NCBI GenBank assembly: GCA_035513575.1
Contig: DATKBW010000134.1
Coordinates: 62,001 to 126,000 of the forward strand
Origin: JAHWKI01 sp035513575
GTDB lineage: Bacteria; Gemmatimonadota; Gemmatimonadetes; Longimicrobiales; RSA9
Direction of reading: 5' to 3'
DNA length: 64,000 bases
In this document: positions 60,382 through 64,000 of the stretch, one piece after another
How the letters are laid out: the number at the start of each line of letters is the position of its first letter
Numbering within the stretch: position 1 is the stretch's first letter
Position numbers and translations under genes: made by a program
Notes under the pieces: model-generated
What the model was told of the DNA's origin: nothing
Seen by the model: only the letters and a program-made list of their open reading frames with translations
Database searches by the model: none

Positions 60382-61706
60382 CGCCCCTCCTCCTCCTTCC
60401 GGCTGCGGAACTTGAGGCGGATCGGCGTGCCGATGAAGCCCCACTCGTCACGGAATCCGTTGTAGAGGTATCGGCGGTAATTCTCCGTCACGCCCTGCCT
60501 GTGGTTCACGAAGATCAGGAACGTCGGGGGCTTCACTGCGGCCTGCGTCGCATACAGGATCTTGACGGGCCTGCCTCGATAATGCGGGGGCGGCTGCCGG
60601 TCCGCCAGTTGCCGCAGGACGATGTTCACCTGCGAGGTCGTGGCCCGCCGTTCCCGCTCCGCGGCGACCTCGAGGACCACGTCCAGCGCCTTCTGCACGC
60701 GCTGCCCCGTCAGGGCGGACGTGAAGATCACGGGCACCCACCGCAGCGATGGCGCCCGCTCGCGCAGATGCCGCTCGAACGCCGGTGCGGTGCTGGTTTC
60801 CTTTTCCACCAGGTCCCACTTGTTCACCACCACGATCAGCCCACAGCCCGCCTTCCACGCCATCTCCGCGATCTTCAGGTCCTGGACGTGGATCTCTTCC
60901 GTCCCGTCCACGAGGAGCAGGCAGACATCCGCCCGGTCCACCGCCTGCTCCGTCCGGAGCGCGCTGTAGAACTCCAGGCTCTCGTGGATCCGGGCCTGGC
61001 GGCGAAGCCCCGCCGTGTCGACGAAGATCAGCGACCGGCCGTGGTAGCGCAGCAGCGTGTCGATGCTGTCCCGGGTGGTCCCCGCCACCTCGCTCACCAC
61101 CAGCCGCTCCTCCCCCAGGAGACGGTTGATGAAGCTGGACTTCCCCACGTTCGGCTTCCCGATCACCGCGATCTGGAGCGCCTCCTCGGGCGGCTCTTCC
61201 GCCCCCGGTAGATGGGACACGACCACGTCCAGCACGTCCCCCGAGCCCCGGCCGGACAGCGCGCTCACCGGGAGCGGCTCGCCCAGCCCGAGCTCCCAGA
61301 ACTCGAGATGGCCCACCTCCTCCGGCAGCCGGTCCATCTTGTTCGCGACGAGGATGACCGGCCGCTGGGCCTTCCGCAGCAGCTCCGCGATCCGCTGGTC
61401 GAGCGGATGGACGCCGGCGCGACCGTCCACCACGAACGCGATGACTTCCGCCTCATCCAGCGCCGCCAGCACCTGGCGCCGGATGGCCGCGGCCATCGGC
61501 TCGCGGGATTCCACGTCCAGCCCGCCGGTGTCCACCACGTAGAATTCGCGCCCGGCCCATTCGGCGCGGCCGAAGTTCCGGTCGCGCGTCACGCCGGGGG
61601 TGCCCTCCACGATGGCCTGGCGCCGCCCGACGATGCGGTTGAAGAAGGTGGACTTCCCGACGTTCGGCCGTCCGACGACGGCGACGGAGGGTAGCGCTCG
61701 GCTCAC
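60378..61706 (-). CDS. der: Ribosome-associated GTPase Der (EngA)
   Basis: Der is an essential GTPase for 50S ribosome assembly. The 442-residue protein has two GTPase domains in tandem: GRPNVGKST (12-20), DTGG and NKMD in the first; GKPNVGKSS, DTAGL and NKWD in the second; and a C-terminal KH-like domain (VNIVLRQLADRQPPPHYRGRPVKILYATQAAVKPPTFLIFVN). GTG 61706 overlaps the DUF512 gene stop by 4 bp. Confidence 0.97.
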   Translation of the reverse strand: MSRALPSVAVVGRPNVGKSTFFNRIVGRRQAIVEGTPGVTRDRNFGRAEWAGREFYVVDTGGLDVESREPMAAAIRRQVLAALDEAEVIAFVVDGRAGVHPLDQRIAELLRKAQRPVILVANKMDRLPEEVGHLEFWELGLGEPLPVSALSGRGSGDVLDVVVSHLPGAEEPPEEALQIAVIGKPNVGKSSFINRLLGEERLVVSEVAGTTRDSIDTLLRYHGRSLIFVDTAGLRRQARIHESLEFYSALRTEQAVDRADVCLLLVDGTEEIHVQDLKIAEMAWKAGCGLIVVVNKWDLVEKETSTAPAFERHLRERAPSLRWVPVIFTSALTGQRVQKALDVVLEVAAERERRATTSQVNIVLRQLADRQPPPHYRGRPVKILYATQAAVKPPTFLIFVNHRQGVTENYRRYLYNGFRDEWGFIGTPIRLKFRSRKEEEGR

Positions 61707-62971
61707 AGGGCGCGGAGCGCGGCGGAGAGGGTGTGGGCCGGGACGAGGTCGGCGCCCACCGCGCGCCCGAGGGCGTCGAATCCGAGGCTGTCAATGAAGA
61801 GGGCGTCGTCGTTCAGCGCCTCGGCGGGAAGGAGGACCGCGTCGAACGGGCCTTCCGCCATCAGCGCATCCCGGATGTCCGCGCCCGCCAGCAGCCCCGC
61901 GGTCGTGACCGTGGGCCCGAACAGCCGGTTCGTCACGGCCACCAGCCTCAGCTCCGCGCCGGTAGCCGCGGCGATGGAGGGGATCAGCGGCCCGAGCACC
62001 TCCGCCATCCGCGTCCCGGTGACGAGCGCGACCCTCCGACCGGCGAGCGAGGGCGGATCCGAGAGGAGGTCGCGGGCGTCCGTGAGGACCTGCCGCACCG
62101 CCCCGACGCCGTTCTCGGTCAGCGGCCAGTCGTCGTAGTACGATTCGCCGGGGACCTCGCGGCCGGCGATGAGGAACATCTCGTCCCCGACATACGCCCA
62201 GCCCGTCCCCCGCTCGGCCAGGGAGCGCGCCCGCGCGGCCTCCACCTGTGCGATCGCCCTCCCGGCCTCCGCCGCCAACAGGAGACGGACCGGCCGGTCC
62301 ACGTTGTAGCGCGTGAGGCCGACGGGGACCACGGACACGGAGAGGATCTCCGGACCGATGTGGCGGAGCTCCTCCAGCGTGCGCTCCAGGTGCGGGCCGT
62401 CGTTCCAGCCGGGGCACAGCACCACCTGCGTGTGCACCTCGATCCCCGCCTCCGTGAGCCGACGGAGCTGGTCCACGATCTCGCCACCCCGGGGCACGCC
62501 CAGGAGCCGCATCCGGACCTCCGGCTCGGTCGCGTGGACGCTCACGTACAGGGGCGAGAGCCTCTGGTCGATCAGGCGCTGGAACCCACGCGGACCGAGG
62601 TTCGTCAGCGTGACGTAGCTCCCGTAGGTGAACGACAGCCTGAAGTCGTCGTCCCGCAGATCCAGCGACTCCCGCACCCCCGGCGGATTCCCGTCGATGA
62701 AGCAGAAGACGCACTTGTTCGCGCACTCCCGCACCGCGTCGGGCGCCGGGACCACGCCCAGCGACTCCCCCGGGTCCTTCTCGATGTCGTAGAGGACCCG
62801 CTCCCCGGCCTCCCCGCCGACCTCCAGCTCCAGCCGTCCGTCCGCCTCCAGGAAGCGGAAATCGATCACGTCCCGCACCGGCTCGCCGTTGATCCGCACG
62901 ATCCGGCTGCCGATCCGGAGCCTCAGCTCCTCGGCGATGCTGCCGGGCAGGACTTCCGCAACGCGAACCAT
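61703..62971 (-). CDS. DUF512 radical SAM-like protein with PDZ domain
   Basis: A 422-residue protein of the DUF512/TIGR03279 type. Residues ~1-60 form a PDZ-like domain (VLPGSIAEELRLRIGSRIVRINGEPVRDVIDFRF), then a CxxxCxxC cluster (Cys83, Cys87, Cys90, in ECANKCVFCFID) for an iron-sulfur centre, a radical SAM-like barrel, and a C-terminal region (VTGTRMAEVLGPLIPSIAAATGAELRLVAVTNRLFGPTVTTAGLLAG). Its reaction is unknown. The link to der is conserved in other bacteria. ATG 62971 starts an operon led by a candidate promoter (63036-63064). Confidence 0.88.
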   Translation of the reverse strand: MVRVAEVLPGSIAEELRLRIGSRIVRINGEPVRDVIDFRFLEADGRLELEVGGEAGERVLYDIEKDPGESLGVVPAPDAVRECANKCVFCFIDGNPPGVRESLDLRDDDFRLSFTYGSYVTLTNLGPRGFQRLIDQRLSPLYVSVHATEPEVRMRLLGVPRGGEIVDQLRRLTEAGIEVHTQVVLCPGWNDGPHLERTLEELRHIGPEILSVSVVPVGLTRYNVDRPVRLLLAAEAGRAIAQVEAARARSLAERGTGWAYVGDEMFLIAGREVPGESYYDDWPLTENGVGAVRQVLTDARDLLSDPPSLAGRRVALVTGTRMAEVLGPLIPSIAAATGAELRLVAVTNRLFGPTVTTAGLLAGADIRDALMAEGPFDAVLLPAEALNDDALFIDSLGFDALGRAVGADLVPAHTLSAALRAL

Positions 62972-62988
62972 GAATCCCCTGATGACGA

Positions 62989-63034
62989 AGGGCGGCCGTT
63001 CGACCGCCCTGGCTTCCGAGCGTTTTCAGCGCTC
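62989..63034 (-). other. Two short hairpins in the DUF512 leader
   Basis: AGGGCGG/CCGCCCT (62989-62995 with 63004-63010) and GAGCG/CGCTC (63018-63022 with 63030-63034) lie between the promoter and the ATG at 62971. On the minus strand the leader would fold into two adjacent stem-loops. No riboswitch family is recognised. Confidence 0.45.
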
Positions 63035-63035
63035 A

Positions 63036-63064
63036 AAGATAACCTGATCCCCGGACGCTCTCAA
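63036..63064 (-). promoter_or_regulatory. Candidate promoter of the DUF512-der-plsY-gpsA operon
   Basis: Minus strand TTGAGA (63064-63059), 17-bp spacer, TATCTT (63041-63036), matching 5/6 and 4/6. Transcription would begin near 63028 and give a leader of about 55 bases. It lies in the 105-bp gap after the zinc-ribbon gene. Confidence 0.55.
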
Positions 63065-63076
63065 CCGCCGCCCGCG

Positions 63077-63685
63077 CTACACCAGCGCCTCGCCGCACGC
63101 ACCGCACACCTTCTCCCCCTCCTCGTAGGGCTCGCCGCAGTGCGGGCACCCGAAGCTCACCTCCCCGGCGGCGTCCCGATGCGCCGCGAGGACCCGCTCC
63201 GCCTCGCCGTATGCGTAGGTCGGCACGAGGACCCGCACCCGCGCCAGGTCCCCGAACTCCACCGGAAACGCCGAATGGTCCTTCTGATCCAGGATCCGCG
63301 CCTCGATCCCCTCGGCTCGCAGGTTCTCCTCGATCAGCTGCGCCTCCACGGCATCGGGGATGGAGGCGACCTCCGCCCACCCTTCGATCACGGGGACCTG
63401 CGCGTGCTCTTCGCACAGGTGGTAGTTCCGCGTACCGCGGTCGCACTCCTCGCACAGGACCCGGCCGCACAGCGCGCACGCGCCCTCGGCCCGGCGGTCC
63501 GGGTGCCGCTCGCACGCCGCGGCCGTCCTCAGGTGCCCGCACGCGGGACACGCCTCCGCGTCCCCGGCGATGGTCTCCCGGCAGCGCTCGCAGCGCCGGG
63601 TCTCCTGGTGCAGATCGGCGCCGCAGCTCCGGCAGGTAGCGTGTCCCGGCGCCACGCGCACGCCGCACTGGGGGCATTCGTTCAT
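63077..63685 (-). CDS. Multi-zinc-finger protein with DUF2007-like domain
   Basis: A 202-residue cytoplasmic protein: two N-terminal zinc ribbons (ECPQCG...CRSCG and RCERCR...CPACG, ~3-50), a B-box-like cysteine/histidine module (CERHPDRRAEGACALCGRVLCEECDRGTRNYHLCEEH, ~60-95), a DUF2007-like segment (SIPDAVEAQLIEENLRAEGIEARILDQKD ... VRVLVPTYAYGEAERVLAAH) and a C-terminal zinc ribbon (CPHCG...CGACG). The combination suggests a scaffold or signalling role, not an enzyme. Start ATG 63685 (MNECPQCG). Family naming is from motifs only. Confidence 0.75.
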   Translation of the reverse strand: MNECPQCGVRVAPGHATCRSCGADLHQETRRCERCRETIAGDAEACPACGHLRTAAACERHPDRRAEGACALCGRVLCEECDRGTRNYHLCEEHAQVPVIEGWAEVASIPDAVEAQLIEENLRAEGIEARILDQKDHSAFPVEFGDLARVRVLVPTYAYGEAERVLAAHRDAAGEVSFGCPHCGEPYEEGEKVCGACGEALV

Positions 63686-63765
63686 GTCGATTCCGATCCC
63701 GGGTGGCCGCTGTATGACGGGGCGAGCCGGGTGCAAGAAGCGTACACCGGACCGCGACAGGAGGA

Positions 63766-63797
63766 AGGCGCCGGCCCCCCGTCGGGAGCCGGCGCCT
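63766..63797 (-). terminator. Hairpin after the partial gene at the window end
   Basis: Perfect 10-bp inverted repeat (AGGCGCCGGC at 63766-63775 and GCCGGCGCCT at 63788-63797) with a 12-base loop, 26 bp after the stop of the minus-strand gene ending at 63824. No T-run follows (the next minus-strand bases are TCCTCC), so it would be a weak or factor-assisted terminator. Confidence 0.5.
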
Positions 63798-63823
63798 CGC
63801 ACGGGCCACGCGACCGCTGGATC

Positions 63824-64000
63824 CTACGGGAGCACCTCGTATTTCCAGCCCGCGAACTCCCCGCTGGAGAGGTCGAGCCCGGTACGGAACTCGACGGCCT
63901 CGTTCACGGCGGGGAGCGCGATCGCGACGACCTCCGAGTCGATCTCGCCACCGTTACGGTCGACGGCCGTGAAGCGGAGCCGCACCTGGGCTCCGGCCTG
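63824..64000 (-). CDS. C-terminal fragment of a gene running off the window (FxLYD-like)
   Basis: The last 58 codons of a minus-strand gene, with stop TAG at 63824-63826. The residues (AQVRLRFTAVDRNGGEIDSE, then LPAVNEAVEFRTGLDL and GWKYEVLP) are beta-rich and resemble the end of FxLYD-type immunoglobulin-like domains, in which a conserved V-x-F-x-A-V-D-x-x-G strand precedes a terminal strand. Most of the gene lies beyond 64000, so the call is weak. Confidence 0.5.
   Translation of the reverse strand, partial: QAGAQVRLRFTAVDRNGGEIDSEVVAIALPAVNEAVEFRTGLDLSSGEFAGWKYEVLP

Overview
The window is GC-rich bacterial chromosome from a diderm with lipopolysaccharide: it encodes Kdo synthesis (kdsA, kdsB, kdsC, kdsD), the Lpt transport parts lptC, lptA and lptB, a TamA/TamB-like pair, lipoprotein processing (lgt) and several predicted outer-membrane barrels. 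The high GC, many GTG starts, 1-8 bp overlapping operons, a GWxTD-like protein and the lptB-rpoN order suggest Gemmatimonadota or a close relative. That placement is an inference from gene content; there is no rRNA here to prove it. No phage, CRISPR array or classical insertion sequence was seen.

Layout. 1-4963: fatty-acid synthesis (plsX, partial, then fabH-fabD-fabG-acpP-fabF). 4977-9092: ispF, a DedA protein, a XerD-type recombinase, a trpG/pabA glutaminase and an outer-membrane protein, still tightly coupled. 9115-18727: a new operon from a good sigma-70 promoter (kdsB-pyrG-kdsA-kdsC-kdsD-lptC-lptA-lptB-rpoN). 18757-19458: a 702-bp element in which a GxxExxY-family gene sits between perfect 36-bp inverted repeats. 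19542-31236: surface-glycan genes, including a minus-strand operon for GDP-D-rhamnose (gmd, rmd) with glycosyltransferases, a methyltransferase, a YfhO-like protein and a flippase-like protein, then polyprenol-phosphate-mannose synthase and plsC. 31301-31328: a 28-bp site that matches the dif chromosome-dimer resolution site. 31372-43458: a TPR protein, a PQQ-domain lipoprotein, the TamA/TamB pair, a GntR regulator and a GWxTD-like protein. 43385-51074: a barrel protein, lgt and a complete cytochrome c maturation operon (ccmABCDEFGH, including a 43-residue ccmD). 51263-64000: an outer-membrane protein, LemA/nucleotidyltransferase/TPM cluster, tRNA-Arg(CCT), lipoprotein, the merR-surE-pcm-VTT operon, the DUF512-der-plsY-gpsA operon and zinc-ribbon proteins.

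How it fits together. The dif-like site puts the replication terminus at about 31.3 kb. In agreement, every gene in the first 18.7 kb is on the plus strand and every gene after about 43.5 kb is on the minus strand, so both arms are mostly transcribed toward dif. The recombinase that would act there (xerD, 6119-7012) lies 24 kb away. PlsX, PlsY, GpsA and PlsC together supply phospholipid precursors. Kdo, Lpt, glycan and Tam genes build the outer membrane. Ccm matures c-type cytochromes. Several operon starts carry recognisable -35/-10 elements, three of them with exactly 18 bp between the hexamers.
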